A stretch of 64,000 bases of DNA from Marivirga salinae. Its GTDB lineage: Bacteria; Bacteroidota; Bacteroidia; Cytophagales; Cyclobacteriaceae. A program made the position numbers and the translations under genes. Shown one piece after another: positions 1-9,542 of the stretch (the first letter of the stretch is position 1; the number at the start of each line of letters is the position of its first letter). Where the stretch lies: the NCBI RefSeq assembly GCF_030503855.1, contig NZ_CP129971.1, positions 1,991,501 to 2,055,500 of the forward strand, read 5' to 3'. Below the pieces are notes generated by a model. It was not told the origin of the DNA and did not search any database. It saw only the letters and a program-made list of their open reading frames with translations.

Positions 1-351
1 CCGGTTTGGTTTATAGCTAGAATGAAACCGATTAAGGCTATTCGATTTGATTGATTAGATTTAAGCCAATTTTGCTTAAGGTCGTCCCTCTGAAACTTGG
101 CTATTTGTTTTAATCTTTTTACGTAGGATAAGGTCGTCCTTACAGGACTTTATGTTCTATGGTTTGGGGACCCAACACCCTACTTCCAACTTTGCTAATT
201 TCTAACTTCCAACCTAAACACTACATCACCTCAACACATAAGTACATCCAAACCTCATCACTTATGAAAAATCTATTTTTTATCTTCCGATTCTTCCCGC
301 CTTTCACTAATTTCAAACTCTGAAAATCACCACCTTCTCAGCAAAGATTTT
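1..351. other. Non-coding leader region upstream of dnaE
   Basis: I see no credible gene here. The stretch carries a direct repeat, AAGGTCGTCC, at about 78-87 and again at 130-139. Further on, the short motif ACTTCCAAC or a variant of it recurs around 180-215. Such low-complexity, stop-rich repeats look like intergenic filler or remnants of a dispersed repeat. The dnaE promoter should lie in the right half, but no convincing TTG-N20-TAnnTTTG element stood out. Confidence 0.4.
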
Positions 352-3300
352 ATGTATTTAATTTACGATACCGAGACCACCGGATTACCAAAAAATTACA
401 ACGCCCCATTAAGTGATGCAGACAATTGGCCACGCTGTGTGCAGATTGCTTGGCAGCTGCACGGAGCCAATGGTGAGTTATTGGATGCACAAAATCACAT
501 CATCAAACCTGAAGGTTTTGATATTCCCTATAATGCCGAAAAAGTGCATGGTATTTCTACCGAAAGAGCCCAGAAAGAAGGTAAACTGCTAATTGAAGTT
601 TTAGAAGCTTTCGAAATGGTTCTGGAGAAAACCGATGTGGTGGTCGGACATAATATTAGTTTCGATGTTTCCATAATGGGAGCGGAGATGTTGAGAAAAG
701 AACTTTCTGAATTGGTTCTTACGGAAAAACCCATAATCGATACCAAAGAAGCGGGGACTGATTTCTGTAAAATACCTGGTGGAAGAGGAGGAAAGTTTAA
801 GTGGCCAACGCTAACAGAGCTTCATAAAAAACTTTTCGGACAAGATTTTGCAGATGCACATGATGCAGCTTACGATGTGGATGCTACTGCAAAATGTTTC
901 TTTGGCTTGATTAATGAAAAAGCAGTAAAGCCCTTGGGTGAAACTCCAATCGAAGCGATTAATTATGAGCCGCCAAAATTAGATGCAGCTAATTTTGCTG
1001 CAAGTTCAAAAAATGAAGAAAAGGCAGCTTCTGATGCATTAAAGCAAGCTAAAAATGCTGATATATCAGAATTAAGTGATACTAATTTTGTGCATCTTCA
1101 TTGCCATACGCAATTTTCCATTTTGCAATCGACTTCGGAAATTCCCTCAATGGTCAATAAGGCAAAAGAATTAGGTATGCCAGCCATCGCCATGACAGAT
1201 CACGGCAATATGATGGGTGCCTATAATTTTGTGCGTGACGCGAATAAAGCCGGAATAAAACCCATCGTGGGTTGTGAGTATTTCCTTACGCAGGATAGAA
1301 CTAATAAGAAAAATAAGGATGATGGTTTTCAAACTGTTCTTTTAGCAAAAAATAAAGCAGGATATCATAATTTAGCTAAGCTTTCTTCCATCGCCTTTGT
1401 GGAAGGCTTTTATTATGTGCCTCGAATTGATAAAGAAGCATTAATCCAATATAAAGATAATATCATTGCCACTACTGGTGGATTATGGGGAGAAGTCCCA
1501 TTTTTGATTCTAAATGCTGGGGAAAGCCAGGCGGAAGAAGCTTTTGTTTGGTGGAAAGAACAATTTGGGGAAGATTTTTACATTGAATTAAACCAACACG
1601 GGATTCCCGAAGAGCAAAAGGTCAATGAAGTATTATTAAAATTTGCCAAAAAGTATGATGTAAAATATTTCGCAGCCAATAATACGTACTACACCAATAA
1701 AGAAGATGCTGAAGCGCAAGATATTTTACTTTGCGTGAAAGATGGTGAAACGACTGGAGAGCATGGAAAGCCTAAAAAATATGTAGGAAAAAGAGGACGC
1801 GAATATCGTTTTGGTTTGCCAAATGATGAATTTTACATCAAGTCTCAGGACGAAATGAAGAAGTTGTTTGTTGATTATCCAGAAGCCATTGCGTGCACAG
1901 CTGAGATAGCAGACAAAATTGAAGGTTTTGAATTAGCAAGGGATGTTCTCTTACCTAAATATGATATTCCTCAAGAGTTTATTGATCCTAAAGATGCTGA
2001 GGATGGTGGAAACAGGGGGGAAAATGCTTATTTAAAACATATCACTTATGAAGGAGCTAAAAAGCGATATCCTGAAATAACAGATGAAATAAAGGAACGA
2101 CTTGATTTTGAGTTGGAAACTATTGAAAGAACTGGTTATCCAGGTTATTTCTTGATTGTACAGGATTTTACCACAGCCGCCAGAGAAATGGGCGTTTCAG
2201 TTGGGCCTGGAAGGGGTTCGGCAGCAGGTTCAGCAGTAGCTTACTGTACAGCCATTACCAATATTGACCCTATTAAATATGATTTACTATTCGAGCGTTT
2301 CTTGAATCCAGATAGGGTTTCATTACCCGATATTGATATTGATTTTGATGATCACGGAAGGCAAAAAGTAATTGATTATGTGATTAAAAAGTATGGAGCT
2401 AATCAGGTAGCCCAAATCACCACTTATGGTACTATGGCGGCTAAATCAGCCATTCGAGATACAGCAAGGGTGATGGAGTTGCCGCTTATGGATGCCGATA
2501 GGATTGCCAAATTGGTTCCTGATATTAAGCTCAAGGCCTTATTTGATTTGGCATCTGATAAAAAGAAGTTATCAGCAAAATTGAAGAATAATGGGGAAGC
2601 GATTAGCAAAGCGGAAGAATTATTGAATTTAGCAAAAGCAGATGATGCTTCTGCAAAAGTAATTAATCAAGCAAGAGTTCTAGAAGGCTCGGTTAGAAAC
2701 ACTGGGATTCATGCCTGCGGAGTAATTATCACCCCTGATGATATTACCAAATTCGTTCCAGTTGCATTGGCCAAGGATTCGGATATGTACTGCACGCAGT
2801 TTGATAATGCGGTGGTAGAGAATGCAGGTCTCCTGAAAATGGATTTCTTGGGTTTGAAGACTTTAACGCTGATCAAAGATGCTGTCAGAATTGTGGAGGA
2901 AAGACATGGTGTTAAACTTGATCCAGATGAATTTCCGATAGATGACCCAAAAACATATGAGCTGTTCCAAAAAGGAGAAACGGTTGGGATTTTCCAGTAT
3001 GAATCTGCTGGTATGCAAAAATATTTGCGGGATTTAAAGCCTACAGAGTTTTCGGATCTGATCGCGATGAACGCACTTTACCGACCAGGACCTTTAGAGT
3101 ATATTCCCAATTTCGTAAAGCGTAAAAATGGTCTGGAAGAAATCAGTTATGACCTTCCGGAAATGGAGGAATATCTGAAGGAAACTTATGGTATCACTGT
3201 TTACCAGGAGCAGGTGATGTTGCTGTCACAGAAATTAGCTGGTTTTACCAAAGGTGAAGCGGATGTTTTGCGTAAAGCAATGGGTAAAAAAATCTTTGCC

Positions 3301-4653
3301 CTACTGGAAGAACTGAAACCTAAATTTATTAATCAAGGAGCTGAAAAAGGGCATCCAAAAGATGTATTAGAGAAGATCTGGAAAGATTGGGAAGCCTTTG
3401 CAGCCTATGCTTTTAATAAATCACACTCAACTTGCTATGCTTGGGTGGCCTATCAAACAGCCTATTTAAAAGCGCATTATCCTGCTGAGTACATGGCTTC
3501 TGTGTTGAGCAATAACATGGGGCAAATCACGGATGTGACTTTCTTTATGGAAGAATGTAAACGTGCAGAAATAGAAGTTTTAGGGCCAGATGTTAATGAA
3601 TCAAATCCTGGCTTTACGGTAAATGAAAATGGTCAAATCCGATTTGGATTGGCAGCTATTAAAGGAGCTGGTTCTGCTGCGGTGGAAAGTATTATCCAAG
3701 AACGTAAAGCTAATGGCCAATACAAAGATATATTTGATTTTGCAGAACGAATTCCATTAAAGAGTGTCAATAAGAAGACTTTTGAATCACTTGCAATGGC
3801 TGGTGGGTTTGATTGTTTTAAAGAATATCATAGAAAGCAATTTTTGGTTTCAGATAATGGAGAAGGTACATTAATTGAAAAAATAATTAAATACGCTCAA
3901 AAGCTGCAACATGAAAAAGATAGTGCACAAACTTCCTTATTTGGCGGGGAAGGAGGAGTAGCCATTCCGCCTCCAAGAGTTGCTGAAATGGAACCTTATT
4001 CTGAATTAGAAAAACTAAATATTGAAAAAGAAGTAGTAGGACTTTTCATTTCTGGTCATCCGTTAGATGCTTACAGATTTGAAATGGAGAGCTTTTGCAA
4101 CACTCAAGTTTCGGAGTTAAATGATATTGAAAGTCTTGCATCTAAAAATGAAATAAAGGTTGGCGGTATTGTAACTGCTGTTGCACATAGACAAACCAAA
4201 ACAGGAAAGCCTTTCGGTACTTTAACCTTGGAAGATTATGGCGGTTCTTTCACATTCTTCATGTTTGGAGATGATTATTTGGCGAATAAGCAATTTTATG
4301 AAAATGGTTGGTTCATTTTTATTTCCGGAAGAGTAGGGAAAAAACCATGGGGAGACCAAGCATTGGAATTCAAAATCAGCAAAGTAGAGCTGCTTTCGGA
4401 ATTAAGAGACAAAAGAACCAAGAGTTTGGCTATTATGCTTGATTTAAATGCCATTACAGAAGATTTGATAGTAGAGCTTGATAATTTATGCCAAACATTT
4501 AAAGGAGAATGCGAAGTGAAATTGGAACTACAGGACAAAATCAACGGCTACAAAGTAGAAACTAAATCAAGAAAATATAAAGTTAATCCTAGTAATGAGT
4601 TGATAGAGGGTTTGAATAGAATTCCTGATTTGAATTATAGGATTTTGACTTAA
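352..4653 (+). CDS. dnaE: DNA polymerase III alpha subunit with fused 3'-5' exonuclease domain
   Basis: This is the replicative DNA polymerase catalytic subunit (family C). Residues 1-190 are a DnaQ-like DEDDh proofreading exonuclease: D6 and E8 in the DTET motif, D105 in HNISFD, and H170/D175 in the HDAAYD segment. A PHP domain starts near residue 246 (HLHCH, then TDHGN). The polymerase core has GPGRGSAAGS and the catalytic PDIDIDFDD motif with D660 and D662. An OB-fold (around KVGGIVTAV) lies near the C terminus. At 1433 residues it is about 230 longer than a standard DnaE, which the exonuclease domain explains. Domain order differs from PolC, where the exonuclease is inserted inside the PHP domain, so this is a DnaE with an N-terminal fusion. 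The start ATG places the DEDD motif correctly. The gene appears monocistronic. Confidence 0.97.
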   Translation: MYLIYDTETTGLPKNYNAPLSDADNWPRCVQIAWQLHGANGELLDAQNHIIKPEGFDIPYNAEKVHGISTERAQKEGKLLIEVLEAFEMVLEKTDVVVGHNISFDVSIMGAEMLRKELSELVLTEKPIIDTKEAGTDFCKIPGGRGGKFKWPTLTELHKKLFGQDFADAHDAAYDVDATAKCFFGLINEKAVKPLGETPIEAINYEPPKLDAANFAASSKNEEKAASDALKQAKNADISELSDTNFVHLHCHTQFSILQSTSEIPSMVNKAKELGMPAIAMTDHGNMMGAYNFVRDANKAGIKPIVGCEYFLTQDRTNKKNKDDGFQTVLLAKNKAGYHNLAKLSSIAFVEGFYYVPRIDKEALIQYKDNIIATTGGLWGEVPFLILNAGESQAEEAFVWWKEQFGEDFYIELNQHGIPEEQKVNEVLLKFAKKYDVKYFAANNTYYTNKEDAEAQDILLCVKDGETTGEHGKPKKYVGKRGREYRFGLPNDEFYIKSQDEMKKLFVDYPEAIACTAEIADKIEGFELARDVLLPKYDIPQEFIDPKDAEDGGNRGENAYLKHITYEGAKKRYPEITDEIKERLDFELETIERTGYPGYFLIVQDFTTAAREMGVSVGPGRGSAAGSAVAYCTAITNIDPIKYDLLFERFLNPDRVSLPDIDIDFDDHGRQKVIDYVIKKYGANQVAQITTYGTMAAKSAIRDTARVMELPLMDADRIAKLVPDIKLKALFDLASDKKKLSAKLKNNGEAISKAEELLNLAKADDASAKVINQARVLEGSVRNTGIHACGVIITPDDITKFVPVALAKDSDMYCTQFDNAVVENAGLLKMDFLGLKTLTLIKDAVRIVEERHGVKLDPDEFPIDDPKTYELFQKGETVGIFQYESAGMQKYLRDLKPTEFSDLIAMNALYRPGPLEYIPNFVKRKNGLEEISYDLPEMEEYLKETYGITVYQEQVMLLSQKLAGFTKGEADVLRKAMGKKIFALLEELKPKFINQGAEKGHPKDVLEKIWKDWEAFAAYAFNKSHSTCYAWVAYQTAYLKAHYPAEYMASVLSNNMGQITDVTFFMEECKRAEIEVLGPDVNESNPGFTVNENGQIRFGLAAIKGAGSAAVESIIQERKANGQYKDIFDFAERIPLKSVNKKTFESLAMAGGFDCFKEYHRKQFLVSDNGEGTLIEKIIKYAQKLQHEKDSAQTSLFGGEGGVAIPPPRVAEMEPYSELEKLNIEKEVVGLFISGHPLDAYRFEMESFCNTQVSELNDIESLASKNEIKVGGIVTAVAHRQTKTGKPFGTLTLEDYGGSFTFFMFGDDYLANKQFYENGWFIFISGRVGKKPWGDQALEFKISKVELLSELRDKRTKSLAIMLDLNAITEDLIVELDNLCQTFKGECEVKLELQDKINGYKVETKSRKYKVNPSNELIEGLNRIPDLNYRILT

Positions 4654-4660
4654 TAATCAA

Positions 4661-5332
4661 TTATGGTTTTTTGAATTCATTGATCAATTTAGGGAAATTG
4701 GTTCTTATTTGAAAAGAAAAGGTACTTAAGCTAGTCGGACTGTGATTATATTCCTGAATATCAGTTCTTATTCCAATAGAGGTGTGGTCAAAGATCATTA
4801 ATTCTAAATTTAGCCCGAAAGCCTTTCCAAAACTCAAACCGGAAAATGCTTCTTGTCTATAAGATTTATCTTCTTTAATTGGTTGCCCAGGAGGGGTTTT
4901 TGAGCCGTGTAAGTATCTTACTTCATCTGAATAACGAGATGAAATACCAGCGTGCGGAGTAATTGTAATCGGACCTAAATTAATCCTTAAATTGGCGTCT
5001 AATTGTAGTATTAAATTATAGGAATGTTCATCGACATATACGTCTTCTATATTAAAATAGCGCTGATTAGTCGCATGCATATAACTTAGTTGACTGCTTG
5101 CATATAAGAATCTCCAAACACTTTTATCAATACCAATGTAGTGATGACGGCCCCACAAAAAATCTTGTCCACCTTCACCTGATCCAGCAAAGTACGAAAT
5201 TGAACGATCTTTTTGATCAGTATTTTGAGCCAGTGAATCATTAGTAAAATGTAGGATAAGAATAACGAAAATTAATCCGAAAGTATATTTTTGTCTAAAG
5301 TGCATTTTATAATAAGGTTTGATAGTTTTCAA
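4661..5332 (-). CDS. Secreted hypothetical protein, probable outer-membrane beta-barrel
   Basis: This 223-residue protein begins with a basic segment and a hydrophobic stretch (FGLIFVILILHF) ending near SLAQN, a typical Bacteroidota Sec signal peptide. The rest is rich in alternating polar/hydrophobic strands with aromatic residues (YHYIGIDK, ASSQLSYMHA, NLILQLDANLRINLG), as expected of a small outer-membrane barrel or porin-like family. No enzyme motif is visible. An internal ATG at residue 10 gives a tighter signal peptide and may be the true start. It converges with dnaE with only 7 bases between the stops. The function is unknown and the beta-barrel call is an inference from composition. 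Confidence 0.6.
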   Translation of the reverse strand: MKTIKPYYKMHFRQKYTFGLIFVILILHFTNDSLAQNTDQKDRSISYFAGSGEGGQDFLWGRHHYIGIDKSVWRFLYASSQLSYMHATNQRYFNIEDVYVDEHSYNLILQLDANLRINLGPITITPHAGISSRYSDEVRYLHGSKTPPGQPIKEDKSYRQEAFSGLSFGKAFGLNLELMIFDHTSIGIRTDIQEYNHSPTSLSTFSFQIRTNFPKLINEFKKP

Positions 5333-5400
5333 AACTATTAAAACCTTAGGAAATATAAAATTCTTTTATGAATTGAATTAAATAATTCGGACTTGATAAA

Positions 5401-5447
5401 AATAAAAAATCCTCATTTCATAACATTGGATGTTAAGATGAGGATTT
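5401..5447 (-). terminator. Rho-independent terminator after the small heat-shock gene
   Basis: On the reverse strand, arms AAATCCTCAT and ATGAGGATTT (10 bp, perfect) flank an inner hairpin TTAACAT/ATGTTA. A T-rich tail follows. It lies about 45 bases after the stop of the Hsp20-like gene. Confidence 0.75.
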
Positions 5448-5490
5448 GTGTAGTTGAAATTCAATGCAGACTGAAAGTCTACACGCAGGT

Positions 5491-5883
5491 TTATATTTGT
5501 TTGATATTTACTTCTTTTTTATTATTTGCGCTATTTTTGCCAATTGGGACAAATATTTCCAATTTGTTATCATGGTGAACTGCATCTACATCATCCGTGT
5601 CTGCAAAAACTGGCAATTGTACCTTTCTATAAAAAAGTGGGATCATTACGCCTTGATTTTCAGCAGGATGATTTATGGTAGCGAATATCTGTAAAGAGTT
5701 TTGCTCTGAAATTACTTTAAGTTGTTCAGCCTCAATACCTGGAGCATTCACCACTATCAAAAAACCATCTTTTTGGTTTTCTATTTTAAAATCAACTTGT
5801 GCAACGCCCCCTGCCAAGGTATTCAATTGGTCACCTTGGTATAATAAGTTTCTTAATAAATCTTTATTTTTGAGTAGGTTCAT
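5491..5883 (-). CDS. Hsp20/alpha-crystallin family small heat-shock protein
   Basis: This 130-residue protein resembles the small heat-shock chaperones that hold unfolded proteins in the cytoplasm. The alpha-crystallin beta-sandwich runs from about residue 28 to 118: VDFKIENQKDGFLIVVNAPG, then a LKVISEQNSLQIFA strand pair, and LEIFVPI near the end in place of the usual I-x-I/V anchor. It is shorter than many Hsp20 proteins (140-160) and has a short N-terminal arm. A 41-codon open frame (5864-5989) overlaps its start and may be translated with it. A strong terminator follows. The family call rests on the fold pattern rather than on strict motif identity. Confidence 0.75.
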   Translation of the reverse strand: MNLLKNKDLLRNLLYQGDQLNTLAGGVAQVDFKIENQKDGFLIVVNAPGIEAEQLKVISEQNSLQIFATINHPAENQGVMIPLFYRKVQLPVFADTDDVDAVHHDNKLEIFVPIGKNSANNKKEVNIKQI

Positions 5884-5989
5884 ATTTTCTCAATTTTATA
5901 ATCAATGTCTTAACATCAAAAGCTGTTCCAATCAAAACTGTATTTTCAGGTAAGCCATAATGGCGCACTTCAATACTTCGTACTGACAT
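5864..5989 (-). CDS. Putative 41-residue small protein upstream of Hsp20
   Basis: An ATG-initiated frame of 41 codons reads MSVRSIEVRHYGLPENTVLI and continues to a TAA that lies inside the start of the Hsp20-like gene, overlapping it by 20 bases. The composition looks protein-like, with a beta-strand pattern and no low-complexity runs. The overlap suggests translational coupling. I recognise no family. It could be a chance frame in a leader region, so confidence is limited. Confidence 0.4.
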   Translation of the reverse strand: MSVRSIEVRHYGLPENTVLIGTAFDVKTLIIKLRKYEPTQK

Positions 5990-6049
5990 TTATTCCGATT
6001 AATTAGTAAATTTTGTCTATGCTGAGACATAATAAAAGTAGCGAATTCG

Positions 6050-6057
6050 TACTTTTG
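6050..6057 (+). promoter_or_regulatory. Candidate -7 element of the glycosyltransferase cluster
   Basis: TACTTTTG matches the Bacteroidota -7 consensus TAnnTTTG exactly and lies 16 bases before the ATG of the first glycosyltransferase. No good TTG element is visible 19-21 bases upstream, so only half of the promoter is supported. Confidence 0.35.
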
Positions 6058-6073
6058 CAGTCTAAATAAACAA

Positions 6074-6763
6074 ATGGATTCTAAAATAGTAGTTATAATT
6101 CCTGCCTTTAATGAGGAGAATGCCGTTGGTAAGGTAGTGAAAGCTATTCCAAAGGATTGGGTGGAGGAAATAGTAGTTGTAAATAATAATTCTACAGACC
6201 AAACTCGACAGGCAGCAGAAAAGGAAGGGGCATTGGTACTGGATCAGGCTATTAAAGGCTACGGAAATGCTTGTTTGAAGGGGATAGAATATGTAAAATC
6301 CAAAACACAAAAGCCAGATATCATTGTTTTTTTAGATGCAGATTATTCTGATTATCCAGAGCAATTACCTGATTTAGTAAATCCTATTTTAAAAGAAAAA
6401 ATAGATATGGTAATTGGTTCAAGGGCTTTAGGAGAAAGAGAAGGAGGAAGCATGACCTTTCCTCAAGTTTTTGGAAATTGGCTAGCTACCAGATTAATTA
6501 GACTCTTTTATGGCTATCGTTTTACAGACTTAGGTCCTTTTAGGGCAATCCGTTGGGATAAGCTGATGGAGATTAATATGCAGGATAAAACCTTCGGGTG
6601 GACTGTAGAGATGCAAGTGAAAGCAGCCAAAATGAAAATGAAATGCACGGAAGTGCCAATGGCTTACAGGAACCGAATTGGAAAATCGAAGGTTTCAGGT
6701 ACAGTATACGGAACAGTTATGGCAGGTTATAAAATTTTATATACCATTTTTAAATATTTATGA
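6074..6763 (+). CDS. Family 2 glycosyltransferase (dolichyl-phosphate mannosyltransferase-like)
   Basis: This GT-A fold transferase probably moves a sugar from a nucleotide donor to a lipid carrier or glycan at the inner face of the membrane. Motifs in order: PAFNEE at residues 10-15, NNNSTD near 37-42 and the metal-binding DADYSD starting at D88, then GSRALGERE. There is no transmembrane domain until a weakly hydrophobic C terminus (YKILYTIFKYL). The 229-residue length fits the DPM1/DPG-synthase type. Its stop overlaps the start of the next glycosyltransferase by 4 bases (ATGA), so the two are co-translated. Substrate unknown. Confidence 0.88.
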   Translation: MDSKIVVIIPAFNEENAVGKVVKAIPKDWVEEIVVVNNNSTDQTRQAAEKEGALVLDQAIKGYGNACLKGIEYVKSKTQKPDIIVFLDADYSDYPEQLPDLVNPILKEKIDMVIGSRALGEREGGSMTFPQVFGNWLATRLIRLFYGYRFTDLGPFRAIRWDKLMEINMQDKTFGWTVEMQVKAAKMKMKCTEVPMAYRNRIGKSKVSGTVYGTVMAGYKILYTIFKYL

Positions 6764-8241
6764 GCATGATTTGGGAGTGGATTATTATTGTACTTTACGG
6801 ACTCAGCTTATTGTTCATATTCTTTTTTAGTTTAGGGCAGTTACACCTGACTTATCATTATTTAAAAGCTAAGAAAAAGCAAAAGAGGCAAGCTGTAGAA
6901 ACGCCAGAAATGAAAGGTGATTTCCCTAAAGTTTGTGTACAGTTGCCTATTTTTAATGAAAAATATGTAGTCAATAGATTAGTTGATGCGGTTTGTCAAT
7001 TAGATTACCCCAATGAATCCCTTGAAATTCAGCTTTTGGATGATTCCACAGACGAAACTACTGAAATGCTGGAAGCCAAAGCTCAATATTGGCGTTCAAA
7101 AGGAAAAAATATTCAGCTCATTAGAAGGCCAGATCGAGTAGATTTTAAAGCTGGCGCCTTAAAATATGGTATGGAAATTACTGATGCGGAATTCATCGCC
7201 ATTTTTGATGCCGATTTCTTGCCACAATCACATTTTTTGAAAGCCACTGTTCCGCATTTTCAAAACGAAAAAATTGGGGTAGTACAAACCCGTTGGGGAC
7301 ACGTCAATAAAGATTATTCACTTCTCACTCGCTTACAAGCTTTCGGATTGGATGCACATTTCACTATAGAACAAGTAGGTAGAAATAAGGCAGGATCCTA
7401 CATTAATTTTAATGGAACAGGCGGTGTTTGGCGTAAAGAAACTATAATAGATGCAGGAGGATGGTCAGCTGATACTTTAACAGAGGATTTGGACTTGAGT
7501 TATCGTTCGCAATTGAAGGGTTGGGAGTTTTTATATAGAGAAGATGTGGAATCTCCTGCAGAATTGCCGATTATTATGCCAGCCATAAAATCACAGCAAT
7601 TCAGATGGAATAAAGGTGGAGCAGAAACAGCAAGAAAGAACTTTCTGAATGTATTAAAATCTCCCATTAAGTTTTCCAATAAGCTGCATGCATTTTTCCA
7701 TTTATTCAATAGCTCTATTTTTATTGCGATCCTGATTACCGCTGTACTTAGTGTCCCCATGCTTTGGATAAAGAGTATTCACCCTGAGTTGGCACTTTTA
7801 TTCCAAGTTGGAAGCGTTTTTTTATTAGGGTTTTTCTCCATTGCCATTTTTTACTGGGTAGCCAATAAACATTTGATGAAAGGAAAAGCTCATGGGAAAT
7901 ATTTCTTTAAGACCTTTCCGATTTTTATAACAGTATCCATGGGTTTGTCTTTGCATAATGCTTTGGCTGTGGCGGAAGGTTTACTCGGTTTCAAGTCAGC
8001 TTTTATCCGTACACCCAAATTCAATATTTCAGATAAAAATAGAAGCTGGAAGGATAATCAATACATTAAATTGCAATTCAGCTGGCTGAGTGTTTTGGAA
8101 ATGATCTTAGCACTCTATTTTGCTTTTGCTATTTTCTTAGGATTTAGCTTGGGCGATTATGGTCTCATCATTTTCCATCTAATGTTGATGCTAGGGTTTT
8201 TGATGGTTTTTTATCACTCGGTAAAGCCGCAACTTAAATAA
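6760..8241 (+). CDS. Processive membrane glycosyltransferase, cellulose synthase-like (GT2)
   Basis: This 493-residue integral membrane protein has an N-terminal helix (about 6-28), a cytosolic GT2 domain and several C-terminal helices (from about 310 on). The processive GT2 signature is complete: DDSTDET with D94/D95, DAD at 150-152, TEDLDLSY as the catalytic-base motif and QQFRW at 279-283. These are the D, DxD, TED, QxxRW features of cellulose/chitin/hyaluronan synthases and of bacterial glucosylceramide- or glucomannan-type synthases. No PilZ domain is seen. It overlaps the preceding transferase by 4 bases and sits 1 base before the next gene. The polymer or glycolipid made cannot be told from sequence. 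Confidence 0.88.
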   Translation: MSMIWEWIIIVLYGLSLLFIFFFSLGQLHLTYHYLKAKKKQKRQAVETPEMKGDFPKVCVQLPIFNEKYVVNRLVDAVCQLDYPNESLEIQLLDDSTDETTEMLEAKAQYWRSKGKNIQLIRRPDRVDFKAGALKYGMEITDAEFIAIFDADFLPQSHFLKATVPHFQNEKIGVVQTRWGHVNKDYSLLTRLQAFGLDAHFTIEQVGRNKAGSYINFNGTGGVWRKETIIDAGGWSADTLTEDLDLSYRSQLKGWEFLYREDVESPAELPIIMPAIKSQQFRWNKGGAETARKNFLNVLKSPIKFSNKLHAFFHLFNSSIFIAILITAVLSVPMLWIKSIHPELALLFQVGSVFLLGFFSIAIFYWVANKHLMKGKAHGKYFFKTFPIFITVSMGLSLHNALAVAEGLLGFKSAFIRTPKFNISDKNRSWKDNQYIKLQFSWLSVLEMILALYFAFAIFLGFSLGDYGLIIFHLMLMLGFLMVFYHSVKPQLK

Positions 8242-8242
8242 A

Positions 8243-9542
8243 TTGAAAGCTTCTGTGAAGTATATAGCTGTCATGATTATGGGCGTATTGCTCATCACCA
8301 TCAGTTATTTAACTTTTCGATATGAAAGCTCGCTCCTAATTGGGCAATTTTTAACTCTTTTTGCTCTTTATTTGTTTCTGGCTTTTCAGAAAAAGGAGTT
8401 TTCTCTTAATGAAATAATCACTTTTGGAATACTTTTCAGATTGCTTTTACTGCTTTTGACTCCCAATTTATCAGAAGATGTATATCGTTTCCTTTGGGAT
8501 GGCAAATTATGGTGGGAAGGAATAGATGCTTATGCCTTTTTACCTTCTGAAATTGCCAAGGAAAATATTCTTAAATCCAGAGTTATTTACTCAACTCAAT
8601 TCACCCAATTATTACAGCATTTATCCACCATTAAATCAATTGATTTTTGCTATTGGAGGAATACTTGAAAATACCACTTTGGGCATTATCACCATAAGGC
8701 TGTTTATTATTTCAGCCGAGATTGGAACATTAATTTTACTTCCAAAAGTCTTGATGCAATATGGTAAAGATTCAAATCTCTCACTTTTCTATGCTTTCAA
8801 TCCCTTAGTGATTTTGGAATTAAGTGGGAATCTTCATTTTGAAGCTTTTGTGATTTTCTTTCTGGCTTGGGGAATTTATGAATTTGAAAAAAGAAGAAAC
8901 CATAAAAGCGCTATAGCTTTGGGTTTGGCTATAAGCTTTAAGCTTGTCCCACTTATTTTGTTGGCAGGCTTTTTCAGAAAGCTGCATTTAAAACAATATA
9001 TTAAGTTTATTCTATTGGCTGGTTTAGTTGCAATAGTAAGTTTTCTACCGTTTTTATTTTCCGATGCGCTAAAAGGGATTTCCACTAGTACATCTTTATA
9101 CTTTAAGAATTTTGAATTCAATGCAAGCCTATATTATTTGATCAGGGAAATTGGTTTCGCTGTAAAGGGCTATAATATTATTGGTACAGCAGGTCCACTA
9201 TTAGGAATATTGTCTTTTTCTGCAATGGTAATATTCAATATTCTGGCTTCCTCAAAGATGAAATTGCCTGAAAGGATGTTATGGACATATCTGATTTATT
9301 TCCTATTTGCCACTACAGTCCATCCATGGTATGTTTTACCTATTCTGGTTTTAGGAATCTTAAGTGGTTATAAATTTCCTGTATTATGGACTTTTACAGT
9401 GTTTTTCACCTACTTGGGCTATTCATTAACAGGTTTTCAAGAGTATTTGTGGATTGTTGTTATAGAATACATCTCATTGGTAATATTTATCGTATTTGAA
9501 TTGATACAAAAAAGTAAAAAAAGCAAAAGACTTTATGCTTAA
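8243..9542 (+). pseudogene. Polytopic mannosyltransferase-like membrane protein, split by a frameshift
   Basis: Two overlapping frames encode the halves of one membrane protein. The first (from a TTG at 8243) carries EDVYRFLWDG, typical of lipid-linked-sugar GT-C transferases. It loses sense after about 8593. The second frame continues with NSPNYYSIYPPLNQ and about nine hydrophobic helices to 9542. Skipping one A at about 8593-8594 joins them smoothly as RVIYS then LNSPNYYSIYPP, the expected D/E...YPP arrangement of the family. The join would give a protein of about 430 residues. It starts 1 base after the cellulose-synthase-like gene and overlaps the following gene by 8 bases, so an intact copy is expected. 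This could be a true mutation or a sequencing error. Confidence 0.7.

Noticed and set aside
5393..5694. Two forward frames opposite the small heat-shock gene
   Set aside because: They are antisense shadows of a gene with clear family similarity and have hydrophobic, unstructured translations.
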